Assembly (NCBI GenBank): GCA_031367405.1
Contig: JANLPT010000325.1
Coordinates: forward strand, 1 to 18,290
Length of the DNA stretch: 18,290 nt
Direction of reading: 5' to 3'
From: JALHNI01 sp031367405
GTDB taxonomy: Bacteria > Acidobacteriota > Terriglobia > Bryobacterales > Bryobacteraceae
Shown in pieces: positions 1-6,734 of this stretch. The stretch's first letter is position 1; each line of letters begins with the position of its first letter. The notes below the pieces were generated by a model that was not told the origin of the DNA, searched no databases, and saw only the letters and a list, made by a program, of their open reading frames with translations. A program made the translations under genes and the position numbers.

Positions 1-317
1 ATTCAGCTCTGTGAGTTATCCACAGTTCGTCCCGACGACTACTGTGAATATCCCTACTACTGATCTTTTCCCTTTGGGACAACTATAAGGCCGGTCCTAC
101 CGGGGTCGGGGACGAAGTTAGTCCGGGATGCTGGGGTTGGGAAAATAGGGGCACCCCCGACATTCCCCTACTTCTTCCTAACACTATAATATCAAACCAC
201 TTATTGGCAAGTTTCCCCCGGCGAGCCTCGACCTCGCCGCATTTTAAGGACGGCTGCGGAAACCTCGCCACCGCCATTCCGTTCGGCTTGGTGATCGCAG
301 CCCCGTCCAGCAATTTC
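1..317. other. Gene-poor left edge, no confident gene
   Basis: No recognisable protein is encoded here. A minus-strand reading frame of 78 codons (319 down to 83) is open but matches no family I recognise; the opposite strand is also open over 204-317, so the openness may only reflect base composition. Visible items are one perfect DnaA-box-like 9-mer at 16-24, a 5-bp inverted repeat at 91-103 (CCGGT..ACCGG), and a perfect TATAAT at 185-190 without a convincing -35. The region sits beside decayed genes and is best read as degenerate intergenic DNA or the remains of a lost gene start. Confidence 0.4.
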
Positions 318-583
318 ATGGGCGGGGGTGGGTGTGTGCTTACTGGGCGCTTATGGCGGGCAAAAGTTGCTCTCTTCGCTGAGTGCGAAACATCAGCAGA
401 CCGAGGTGGTGGCCCTCACCACCGGCGAAATGGCGTGACCGCATTTTCGGCCTGGCCCAAAAGGCGGGCGTGGCGCTGAGGCAGATCTATCTGCTGCGCC
501 CGCGCCGTAACGAAGAGCCGAACGCCTTCGCCCTCTCCGGCGGCATCGTGATGATGTCGCAAGAACTGGTGGAGCTCTTCAGC
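318..583 (+). pseudogene. M48-family metallopeptidase remnant, truncated and frameshifted
   Basis: Two adjoining plus-strand frames join into the N-terminal part of an M48 (HtpX/CAAX-protease-like) membrane peptidase. The first frame (about 318-432) gives a hydrophobic stretch and then a polar segment ending in VVALTTGE. It then runs into a stop. After a one-base shift near 430-434 the second frame continues with RDRIF, a KAGV..RQIYLL segment and NAFALSGGIVMMSQELVELF. The NAFA..GG.IV..s..L pattern is the conserved M48 segment that lies just before the zinc-binding HExxH. The homology stops at about 583, before any HExxH, exactly where transposase-derived sequence of the opposite strand begins, so the catalytic half is missing. 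The gene cannot make a working peptidase. The family call rests on motif recognition and I am fairly sure of it. Confidence 0.65.
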
Positions 584-1212
584 CGGCCGATGGGCAGGGC
601 GCGAAGACGGATTTGGTTCTGGAGGAATTCGTCGGGCCGAGGCGTGGCGGGTGGCGCGCCGGACGGCTGCGACTTCGCGCCGCGTGAAAGTGGTCAAGCT
701 GTCGCGCCAACTGGCGGGCGTGGGCCAACGGCGCAGGAATGGGTCCGCGTCGAGCCATTCGGGCGGATTTTCGAGGCCGAGGTGGGCTCGGGCGCTGGAC
801 CAGCGGTGGCCCTCAGCGGTCTTAGCCAGGCGAGCGCGGACGGGGTTTAGTTCGACGTAACGGAGAGCGGTTTCCCAGTGGGAGTCCCAGTGGGAGTCAT
901 TGAGGACGCACGAATAGAAGCGGTTTTGCCAGACGCGGCCGGTGGTGCGTTGGGTGGCGTTGCGGTAAGTGGCGTCATGAAGTGCGAGATCGCATCCTGA
1001 CCATCGCCGACCGCGACCAAGTGGAAATGATTGGACATCAAGCCAAGGCGTGAGCGGCGACCCGGACGTCGCGCTCCTTGGAGTGTTGCTCGACCAGATC
1101 CAGGAAGTTGTTGCTGATCGGTGTCGGTGGAAAAGAGGGGCTGTTTGTTGTTGCCGCGCTGGGTGAGGCGGGGCCAGTAACCAGACGGGGCGAAGCGAAG
1201 TCGACGGGGCAT
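584..1212 (-). pseudogene. REP-associated tyrosine transposase (RAYT, Y1_Tnp) pseudogene
   Basis: Reading the minus strand in switching frames rebuilds a RAYT/IS200-like Y1 transposase of about 200 residues. It starts at an ATG at 1212 after a GAGGAA Shine-Dalgarno, with MPRRLRFAPSGY and RGNNKQPLF. One frame later come NNFLDLVEQHSKERDVRVAAHAL and then the HUH-type core MSNHFHLVA (near 1040). In a further frame follow TTGRVWQNRFYSCVLNDSHW, ETALRYVELNPVRARLAK and GHRWSSARAHLGL, and finally RPDEFLQNQIRLRALPIGR near the 3' end. At least four frame breaks are needed (near 1107, 1040, 960 and 620), plus an in-frame 12-bp duplication at 875-898. RAYTs normally mobilise REP palindromes as single-copy, domesticated enzymes. 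This copy is dead. It lies between the truncated M48 gene and a PEP-CTERM tail. Confidence 0.85.
875..898. repeat. 12-bp tandem duplication inside RAYT remnant
   Basis: The unit CCAGTGGGAGTC occurs twice back to back. On the minus strand it duplicates the residues DSHW in frame, just before the conserved ETALRYVELNP motif. It is one of the mutations showing relaxed selection on the transposase. Confidence 0.9.
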
Positions 1213-1214
1213 TT

Positions 1215-1367
1215 GTGTTCCTCCGTCATATAGGTGACGAATTGTTTATCCAGTCGACGGCACTCGCCGCTACGCCTGAGCCAGGCACGTTGGGCTTGGC
1301 CAGCTTGGCGCTATCGGCGGTGGCTTGGAGCCGGACGGGGCGAATTGAGCATCGGCTGACCGAAACG
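1215..1367 (+). pseudogene. Orphan PEP-CTERM sorting-signal tail
   Basis: A short plus-strand frame contains the tripartite C-terminal signal of PEP-CTERM proteins. It has PEPGTLGL (Pro-Glu-Pro at 1275-1283), a short hydrophobic helix ASLALSAVAW, and an Arg-containing tail SRTGR. In the known system the tag is recognised by an exosortase (EpsH/XrtA type) and anchors exported proteins of biofilm-forming Gram-negative bacteria. No body of a carrier protein precedes it: the frame opens only about 20 codons earlier, beside the start of the broken transposase. The frame also has no stop after the basic tail and runs on into murQ in a different frame. I read it as the leftover 3' end of a surface protein gene cut off by rearrangement. 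It cannot be excluded that a tiny peptide is made. Confidence 0.55.
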
Positions 1368-1374
1368 CTACAAT
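1345..1374 (+). promoter_or_regulatory. Putative murQ promoter, leaderless arrangement
   Basis: TTGAGC (1345-1350), an 18-base spacer and TACAAT (1369-1374) resemble sigma-70 -35 and -10 boxes. The -10 ends six bases before the GTG of murQ, so transcription would start at or next to the start codon. No Shine-Dalgarno is visible before that GTG, which agrees with a leaderless mRNA. The call is based on consensus and position only. Confidence 0.4.
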
Positions 1375-1380
1375 GCGTGA

Positions 1381-2208
1381 GTGTCTCACCTCGCCCAGCT
1401 GCTGACGGAGCAGCGCAATCCCCGGACGCTCTCGATTGACCACCTGCCGACGCTGGAAGCGCTGCGCCTGATCCATGAAGAAGACCGCTTGGCGGTCGAG
1501 AGTGTCGCGCCGGAGTTACCTCGCATTGCCGCCGCAGTGGAGGCGATCGCCGGGCGATTGCGCGACGGGGGCCGTTTGATCTACATCGGGGCCGGCACCA
1601 GCGGACGGCTGGGGGTGCTGGATGCCAGCGAGTGCCCGCCCACGTTTAGCGTTTCCTACGAACTGGTGCAAGGGATCATCGCCGGCGGATACAACGCGCT
1701 CTACCAAGCTACTGAATCCACCGAAGACGACCCCGCCGCCGGCGTGCGCGACCTGGCCGCGCGCGGCTTCAACGCCCAGGATGTCCTGGTGGGGATTGCC
1801 GCCAGCGGCCGCACGCCTTATGTACTGGGGGCGATCGCGCAGGCCCGCGCGCTGGGAGCCCTGACGGTCGGGATCAGCTGTACGGAAAATTCGCAATTGT
1901 CGCAAGCCGTCGATCTCCCCATCGAACCCAAACCGGGCCCCGAAGTGATCACGGGCTCGACGCGGCTCAAGGCCGGCACCGTCACCAAGCTGGTGCTGAA
2001 CATGCTGAGCACCATGACCATGGTGAGGCTGGGCCACGTCTATTCGAACCTGATGGTGAATGTGAAGCCGAGCAACGAGAAGCTGGTGGACCGGGCACAA
2101 CGGATCATCGCGGAGGCCGCGAATCTCGACCAAAGTCAGGCGGCGGAGTTACTCAACCAAGCCCACGGCAATGTCCGCGAGGCGATCCGCCTGGCGGGAG
2201 AGAAATAA
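1381..2208 (+). CDS. murQ: N-acetylmuramic acid 6-phosphate etherase MurQ
   Basis: MurQ cleaves the D-lactyl ether of MurNAc-6-phosphate to give GlcNAc-6-phosphate and D-lactate in cytoplasmic peptidoglycan recycling. The protein has 275 residues, slightly shorter than E. coli MurQ. It shows the sugar-isomerase (SIS) fold with IYIGAGTSGRLGVLD (residues 67-81), ASECPPTF with Glu84, and ESTEDD with Glu115. These two Glu align with E. coli Glu83 and Glu114, both reported as essential. A second SIS motif GIAASGRTPYVLGA and the C-terminal NVKPSNEKLVDRA are also present. The start is a GTG; an ATG eight bases upstream is out of frame. No Shine-Dalgarno is seen, but a -10-like TACAAT lies six bases upstream, so a leaderless start is likely. 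The stop overlaps the murA start by one base (TAATG), which implies translational coupling. The family call is firm. Confidence 0.96.
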   Translation: MSHLAQLLTEQRNPRTLSIDHLPTLEALRLIHEEDRLAVESVAPELPRIAAAVEAIAGRLRDGGRLIYIGAGTSGRLGVLDASECPPTFSVSYELVQGIIAGGYNALYQATESTEDDPAAGVRDLAARGFNAQDVLVGIAASGRTPYVLGAIAQARALGALTVGISCTENSQLSQAVDLPIEPKPGPEVITGSTRLKAGTVTKLVLNMLSTMTMVRLGHVYSNLMVNVKPSNEKLVDRAQRIIAEAANLDQSQAAELLNQAHGNVREAIRLAGEK

Positions 2209-3464
2209 TGGACCGATTCATCATCCGGGGGGGGCAACGCCTCTCCGGCACCATCCACACCAGCGGCTCAAAGAATGCCGCACTGCCCGCGCTGGCCGCC
2301 TGTCTGCTGACGGCGGATCCGGTGACTTTGGAAGGCATTCCGAACGTCCGCGACATCAACACGATGGAGCGGTTGCTCGCGCACACCGGCGCGACGGTGA
2401 AGCGGGAGGGCAACCACGTCACGGTGGTCGCGCAACGGCTGGAACGGCCGGAAGCGCCTTACGATGTCGTGAAAACGATGCGGGCTTCGAGCCTGGTGCT
2501 GGGCCCTTTGGTGGCTCGGGCCGGAGTGGCGCGGGTGTCGATGCCCGGCGGTTGCGCGATCGGCGCGCGGCCGATCAACCTGCATGTCACCGCGCTCGAA
2601 TCGCTGGGTGCCACCACCCATCAGGACCACGGCTATATCGAGGCGCGCGCGCCCAAAGGCTTGCGCGGAAAATTGGTGACCTTCGATAAGATCACCGTCA
2701 CCGGCACCGAGGACCTGATGATGGCCGCGACGCTGGCCCATGGCGAGACCATCATCGAGAATGCGGCCCGGGAGCCCGAGGTGGAAGACGTCGCGAATTT
2801 GCTGATGAAGATGGGCGCGAAGATTACGGGAGCGGGCACGTCCACCATTCGCATCCAGGGCGTGACGCGGCTGCATGGGGCGAGCCACCGGATTATCCCG
2901 GACCGCATCGAAGCCGGTACGTTTATGATCGCGGCGGCGATTACGGGCGGCGAAGTCCGCATTGCCGGATGTCAGCCCGCGCATCTTGGCGCGCTGATTG
3001 CCAAGCTTCGCCAGGCGGGCGTGACGGTGGAAGAGGAGAACGCCGATACCCTGCTGGTGCGCGACGGCGGCGCGTTGCGCTCCACCGACATCACAACGGA
3101 AGAGCACCCCGGCTTCGCCACCGACTTACAAGCGCAGTTCATGGCCTTGATGACGCAGGCTACGGGCATTAGCTTCGTGAAAGAGAATATCTTCGAGAAC
3201 CGCTTCATGCACGCGCCGGAACTGACCCGCATGGGTGCCAACATTCGCATTGAAGGACGGCAGGCCATCGTCGCCGGACCCACCGTGTTGAGTGGCGCGC
3301 AGGTGATGGCGACCGATCTGCGCGCGAGCGCCTCGCTGGTGCTGGCGGCATTGGTGGCCAAGGGCGAGACCATCATTGACCGGGTCTATCATATTGACCG
3401 CGGCTACGAACGGATCGAGGAGAAGTTAAAAGGGGCGGGCGCGGATATCACGCGCGGCACTTAG
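2208..3464 (+). CDS. murA: UDP-N-acetylglucosamine 1-carboxyvinyltransferase MurA
   Basis: MurA transfers enolpyruvate from PEP to UDP-GlcNAc, the first committed step of peptidoglycan synthesis in the cytoplasm. The protein has 418 residues, the normal length. It has the N-terminal SGSKNAALP motif with Lys22-Asn23, Arg92 in MRAS, and the mobile-loop PGGCAIGARP with Cys116. That Cys is the residue fosfomycin alkylates, so the enzyme should be of the fosfomycin-sensitive Cys type rather than the resistant Asp type. The C-terminal half has HRIIPDRIEAGTFM and HPGFATDLQAQ, with the Asp equivalent to E. coli Asp305. The start ATG overlaps the murQ stop in TAATG, so the two genes form an operon in which recycled and new amino-sugar flow are co-expressed. 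It ends just before a strong terminator shared with metK. The family call is firm. Confidence 0.97.
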   Translation: MDRFIIRGGQRLSGTIHTSGSKNAALPALAACLLTADPVTLEGIPNVRDINTMERLLAHTGATVKREGNHVTVVAQRLERPEAPYDVVKTMRASSLVLGPLVARAGVARVSMPGGCAIGARPINLHVTALESLGATTHQDHGYIEARAPKGLRGKLVTFDKITVTGTEDLMMAATLAHGETIIENAAREPEVEDVANLLMKMGAKITGAGTSTIRIQGVTRLHGASHRIIPDRIEAGTFMIAAAITGGEVRIAGCQPAHLGALIAKLRQAGVTVEEENADTLLVRDGGALRSTDITTEEHPGFATDLQAQFMALMTQATGISFVKENIFENRFMHAPELTRMGANIRIEGRQAIVAGPTVLSGAQVMATDLRASASLVLAALVAKGETIIDRVYHIDRGYERIEEKLKGAGADITRGT

Positions 3465-3466
3465 CC

Positions 3467-3510
3467 AAAAAAAACGGCGGCCGCCCCGAAAGGCACGCCG
3501 CCGTCTCTTT
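3467..3510. terminator. Bidirectional intrinsic terminator between murA and metK
   Basis: ACGGCGGC (3474-3481) pairs with GCCGCCGT (3497-3504), with an inner GCC/GGC helix around a CCGAAA loop. On the minus strand the hairpin is followed by eight T (complement of A at 3467-3474), an excellent terminator for metK. On the plus strand it is followed by CTCTTT, a weaker terminator for murA. It fills the gap between the two convergent genes. Confidence 0.85.
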
Positions 3511-3523
3511 ATCGAAACGTAAC

Positions 3524-4681
3524 TTAGCTGGCCGCGGCAGCCTTTTTAAGAGCGGCCGCTTTGTCGGTCTTTTCCCAGCTGAAGCCATCGCCCGAACGGC
3601 CGAAGTGGCCGAAGGCGGCCGTCTTGCGGTAGATGGGACGGCGCAACTTTAACATGTCGATGATGCCCTTGGGCGTGAGAATAAAATTCTCCCGCACGAT
3701 CCGGGTGAGGGTCGCCGCGGAGACGGTGCTGGTGCCAAAGGTGTCCACCAAAACTGACACCGGTTCGGCCACGCCAATGGCGTAGGCCAATTGCACTTCC
3801 ACTTTGCGGGCCAGCTTTGCGGCGACAATATTCTTCGCGATGTAGCGGGCGGCATAGCAAGCTGAACGGTCAACCTTGGTCGGATCCTTGCCGGAGAAAG
3901 CGCCGCCGCCATGACGGCCCGTGCCGCCGTAGGTGTCGACGATAATTTTGCGGCCGGTGAGGCCGGTATCGCCGTGCGGTCCGCCGATGACGAAGCGGCC
4001 GGTGGGGTTAATGTGATAGGCGGTGTTCTTGTCCACCATGCCCTTCGGCACTACGGCGTCGATCACTTTGGAACGAACTTCCTTGCGGAGCTTTTCGGTC
4101 GTGACGGTATCGGAATGTTGGGTGGAGACGACGATGGCGTCAATGCGCACCGGCACGCCATCCTCATACTCCACCGAGACTTGGGTTTTGCCGTCCGGAC
4201 GAAGATACTTTAGCTCTCCCCCGCGACGGGCTTCGCTCAAGCGGCGAGCCAACTGGTGGGCCATCTGAATAGGCAGCGGCATCAGTTCGTCGGTTTCGTC
4301 GCAAGCATAGCCAAACATCAAACCCTGGTCGCCCGCGCCGCCGGTGTCGACGCCCATGGCGATGTCGGGTGATTGGGTTTGAATCGCGTTCAAGATGCCC
4401 ACGGTCTTCGCGTCATAGCCCATGTCGGAACTGGTGAACCCGATATCGGCGATCACTTCCCGGGCGATGTTCGGCGCGTTGAAGACGGATTTGGTGGTGA
4501 TCTCACCACCGACAATGCACAGGCCAGTGGAAACGAAGGTCTCGCACGCCACGCGCGATAGGGGATCGTCTTTCAAGCAAGCGTCCAGAATCGCGTCCGA
4601 GATCTGGTCGGCCATCTTATCGGGATGTCCTTCGGTCACAGATTCGGAGGTAAAAATATGTCTCAAGCCATCAGCAGCCAC
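3524..4681 (-). CDS. metK: S-adenosylmethionine synthetase MetK
   Basis: MetK forms S-adenosylmethionine from methionine and ATP and is the sole SAM source in most bacteria. The protein has 385 residues, full length for the family. It shows the N-terminal FTSESVTEGHPDK with the catalytic His, the first signature GAGDQGLMFGYA and the second signature GGGAFSGKDPTKVDRS. The C-terminus carries a lysine- and alanine-rich tail. The start is a GTG at 4679-4681, the first start codon before MAADGLRHIF; the next in-frame Met would remove the SESVTEGHPDK motif. A GAGAGGA Shine-Dalgarno lies 11 bases upstream, a rather long spacing. Unlike its neighbours the gene has a leader of about 100 bases with two hairpins, and it is divergent from a SAM-dependent methyltransferase gene. 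The family call is firm. Confidence 0.97.
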   Translation of the reverse strand: MAADGLRHIFTSESVTEGHPDKMADQISDAILDACLKDDPLSRVACETFVSTGLCIVGGEITTKSVFNAPNIAREVIADIGFTSSDMGYDAKTVGILNAIQTQSPDIAMGVDTGGAGDQGLMFGYACDETDELMPLPIQMAHQLARRLSEARRGGELKYLRPDGKTQVSVEYEDGVPVRIDAIVVSTQHSDTVTTEKLRKEVRSKVIDAVVPKGMVDKNTAYHINPTGRFVIGGPHGDTGLTGRKIIVDTYGGTGRHGGGAFSGKDPTKVDRSACYAARYIAKNIVAAKLARKVEVQLAYAIGVAEPVSVLVDTFGTSTVSAATLTRIVRENFILTPKGIIDMLKLRRPIYRKTAAFGHFGRSGDGFSWEKTDKAAALKKAAAAS

Positions 4682-4692
4682 TGATTATCGTT

Positions 4693-4699
4693 TCCTCTC
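4693..4699 (-). promoter_or_regulatory. metK ribosome-binding site overlapping a possible pseudoknot partner
   Basis: On the minus strand GAGAGGA precedes the metK GTG by 11 bases. The CGAGA covering its 5' part (4696-4700) is the exact complement of TCTCG in the loop of the upstream hairpin (4751-4755). Loop pairing would occlude the site. Confidence 0.5.
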
Positions 4700-4712
4700 G
4701 GTTATGTTGCAG

Positions 4713-4769
4713 GGGCCCTGGGACAGGGCCCGAACCGTTTCTGCCTTCATCGAGACGAGGCAGGAACGG
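4713..4769 (-). promoter_or_regulatory. Structured metK 5' leader with two hairpins
   Basis: In the metK transcript the first hairpin spans 4769 to 4735. Its stem is CCGTT-C-CTGCCT with AGGCAG-A-AACGG, 11 pairs with one C/A mismatch, around an 11-base loop. The second spans 4731 to 4713: GGGCCCTG, loop TCC, CAGGGCCC, eight perfect pairs. About 13 unpaired bases then lead to the Shine-Dalgarno. Five loop bases of hairpin 1 (TCTCG) can pair with CGAGA at the ribosome-binding site, as in H-type or long-range pseudoknots that block translation. I do not recognise the consensus of SAM-I, SAM-II, SAM-IV, SAM/SAH or SAH riboswitches. On the plus strand the mismatch would become a U/G pair, so a role in the opposite transcript is not excluded. 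Confidence 0.5.
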
Positions 4770-4786
4770 AGGGCGGTACTATGATG

Positions 4787-4816
4787 AGTCTAGCGGAGTG
4801 GGAAGAAGAGCGTCAA
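4787..4816 (-). promoter_or_regulatory. Putative metK promoter
   Basis: On the minus strand TTGACG (4816-4811) and TAGACT (4792-4787) are separated by 18 bases, a fair sigma-70 promoter. Transcription would start near 4780, about ten bases before the first leader hairpin, giving a leader of roughly 100 bases. Confidence 0.4.
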
Positions 4817-4841
4817 ATGGCGCAACTGCTACGCTGGGGCC

Positions 4842-5531
4842 ATGGCCAAAATTGACTTTGCACCGCTGCAGCAGCAGTACTGGCGGCAGGGGGACCCGAC
4901 CGGGTGGTTTGAACCCGCCTACGCGCAGGCGAATGGAGACCGCGCGGCGATCCCGTGGGCGGAAAAGGGCATCAATCCGCACTTGATTGATTGGGCTTCG
5001 CGGGTGGCGTTGAATGGCGTGGGAAAGACGGCCTTGGTGATCGGTTGCGGCCTGGGTGACGATGCCGAATACCTCGCCACCCTGGGCTTTGCCGTTACGG
5101 CTTTCGACATTTCACCCACCGCCGTGGCCTGGTGCCGGGAGCGCTTTCCGCAGTCCCCCGCAAATTACGTGGTAGCCGACCTTTTCGCGCCCGCGCTACC
5201 GGCATTCGATTTTGTGCTGGAGTCGTATACGTTGCAGGCCCTGCCCCGCTCCTTACGGGTTCGCGCCGTGGCGGCGATTGCGGCCTTAGTGAAGGACCGG
5301 CTGTTGGTGATTTGCCGCGGTTGCGACGTGCCGGAAGTAGATGAGGTGATCCCCTGGCCGCTGACGCGCGGCGAACTGGCCGGCTTGGCTGCCGCCGGTT
5401 TGCGTGAAGCGAGTTTTGAAGACTTCCACGACCGGAAAGAGCCGCCCCGGAGGCGCTTTCGGATTGAGTACCGGCAGCCAGCGAGCGAAGGCGATAGACT
5501 TGGAGATGATGCCTCAAGACTCCCGGCGTAA
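4842..5531 (+). CDS. Class I SAM-dependent methyltransferase
   Basis: The protein has 229 residues and a Rossmann-type methyltransferase core: motif I ALVIGCGLGDD (residues 64-74), the acidic residue of FDIS (Asp89) that would hold the SAM ribose, and a motif IV-like VLESYTLQAL. The N-terminal part, with YW..GDPTGWFEPAY (about 13-27) and an IPWAEKG.NPHL segment, resembles the TPMT-like/small-molecule methyltransferase group rather than RNA or DNA methyltransferases. The true substrate cannot be read from the sequence. It is divergent from metK, the SAM-forming enzyme. Its last 26 bases overlap the proposed start of the next gene, so they probably share a transcript. No Shine-Dalgarno precedes the ATG; a weak -10-like TACGCT ends six bases upstream. 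Confidence 0.8.
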   Translation: MAKIDFAPLQQQYWRQGDPTGWFEPAYAQANGDRAAIPWAEKGINPHLIDWASRVALNGVGKTALVIGCGLGDDAEYLATLGFAVTAFDISPTAVAWCRERFPQSPANYVVADLFAPALPAFDFVLESYTLQALPRSLRVRAVAAIAALVKDRLLVICRGCDVPEVDEVIPWPLTRGELAGLAAAGLREASFEDFHDRKEPPRRRFRIEYRQPASEGDRLGDDASRLPA

Positions 5532-6729
5532 TTTTTTGGGGACGGCGGCTACCGCAGCTACCGCTTTGGCGGGCACCCAGGTGCTGGGGGCCAATGACCG
5601 TTTGCGAGTGGGCATTATCGGGGCCGGTGACCGCGGGCAGCAGTTGGTGCGTGAGGCGCTCTCGATTCCAAATGTCGAATTCGTGGCGGCCTCCGATGTC
5701 TATACGCGACGGCTGGAACAAGCCAAGGTGCTCAAGAGCGACATCAAAACTTATCTCGACCACCGCTATCTGCTCGAAGACAAGGGCCTCGACGCAGTGA
5801 TCATCGCCACCCCGCAGCATCTGCATGCCGAGCACTTTGTGGCAGCGCTGGAAGCGGGCAAGCATGTTTATCAGGAAAAGACGATGGCCTTCGAGGTGTC
5901 GCACGCCAAGCGCATGCGCGACGCCTATCAACGGGCCGGCAAGCGAACGGTACAGATTGGGCATCAGGCAATGTCGTCGGGCTTGATGGACGACGCCGTT
6001 TCGCAACTACGGCGATTGCCGATGGGCAAGATCACGTCGATTGTGATGCACATGTACCGGAATTCGCCGCACGGTAAGCCGCAATGGACACGGCCGGTTC
6101 CGCCGGACGTGACGGCGGAAAACGTGATGTGGAAGAGCTTTCTGGGCGAAGCGGCCATCGCGGAAGGACGAGTGCGTGAGTTCGACGCGCAGCGCTTCAT
6201 CAACTGGCGCTTCTTCTGGGATTATTCGGGCGGCAACGTCTATGAAAATATGTGCCATCAGATCGCCTTCTGGTACAAGCCGCTGAACCTGTCTATTCCT
6301 ACGAAGGTGACCATGACCGGCGGCCTGTATCTTTGGAAAGATGGCCGCGAAGTGCCCGACACGATGTCGGTAGCGATGGAGCATCCGGAAGACGTGATGG
6401 TGAATTGGAGCAGCGGCTTCGGCAACGACAAGCTCGGCGTCGGCGAATATGTACTCGGAACGGATGGGACGATTCATAAGTCGCAACAACTGCGCTACAC
6501 GCCGCAGAAGGTGAATCAGAGCAATGGCGTGGAGATTGCGGGCGATTCGAAGACTTTGCCGCAAGCGCATATGCGGAATTTCTTCGATTGCATCCGCAGC
6601 GGCGCGGCGCCGAATTGCCCCTTTGAGATTGGCTTTCGGACTTCGATTGCTTGCCGGATGGCGGTGGAGAGCTACCGGCAGGGGCGGCCTATGTTTTGGG
6701 ATGCGGCGAAGGAAGAGATCGCCGGGTAG
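5506..6729 (+). CDS. Tat-exported Gfo/Idh/MocA-family oxidoreductase
   Basis: This is an NAD(P)-dependent oxidoreductase of the Gfo/Idh/MocA family, which acts on sugars, inositols or their derivatives. The start at tandem ATGs (5506 or 5509) after GGAG puts a twin-arginine signal SRRNFLG plus an Ala-rich stretch at the N-terminus. A start further upstream at 5404 would add about 34 residues before the Tat motif and is unlikely. The Rossmann fold opens with LRVGIIGAGDRG (about residues 33-44). The usual EKP is QEKTMAFEV here, keeping the catalytic-region Lys125 but with Thr for Pro. The GFO_IDH_MocA C-terminal domain has NWRFFWDYSGGNVYENM and a metal-site-like CHQIAFW. About 407 residues is normal for the secreted members common in Acidobacteria and Planctomycetes. 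It overlaps the methyltransferase and ends five bases before the acyl-CoA dehydrogenase, suggesting one operon. The substrate is unknown. Confidence 0.88.
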   Translation: MMPQDSRRNFLGTAATAATALAGTQVLGANDRLRVGIIGAGDRGQQLVREALSIPNVEFVAASDVYTRRLEQAKVLKSDIKTYLDHRYLLEDKGLDAVIIATPQHLHAEHFVAALEAGKHVYQEKTMAFEVSHAKRMRDAYQRAGKRTVQIGHQAMSSGLMDDAVSQLRRLPMGKITSIVMHMYRNSPHGKPQWTRPVPPDVTAENVMWKSFLGEAAIAEGRVREFDAQRFINWRFFWDYSGGNVYENMCHQIAFWYKPLNLSIPTKVTMTGGLYLWKDGREVPDTMSVAMEHPEDVMVNWSSGFGNDKLGVGEYVLGTDGTIHKSQQLRYTPQKVNQSNGVEIAGDSKTLPQAHMRNFFDCIRSGAAPNCPFEIGFRTSIACRMAVESYRQGRPMFWDAAKEEIAG

Positions 6730-6734
6730 GGGCT

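Noticed and set aside
16..24. Perfect DnaA box (TTATCCACA) as a sign of the replication origin
   Set aside because: Only one box, no cluster, no AT-rich unwinding stretch beside it and no dnaA, dnaN or gidA gene in the window.
2268..3107. Minus-strand 279-codon frame opposite murA
   Set aside because: Antisense shadow of murA with no recognisable motif and no ribosome-binding site.
4681..4780. Assigning the metK leader to a named SAM riboswitch class
   Set aside because: I could not find the conserved core sequences of SAM-I, SAM-II, SAM-IV, SAM/SAH or SAH riboswitches, so only structure is reported.
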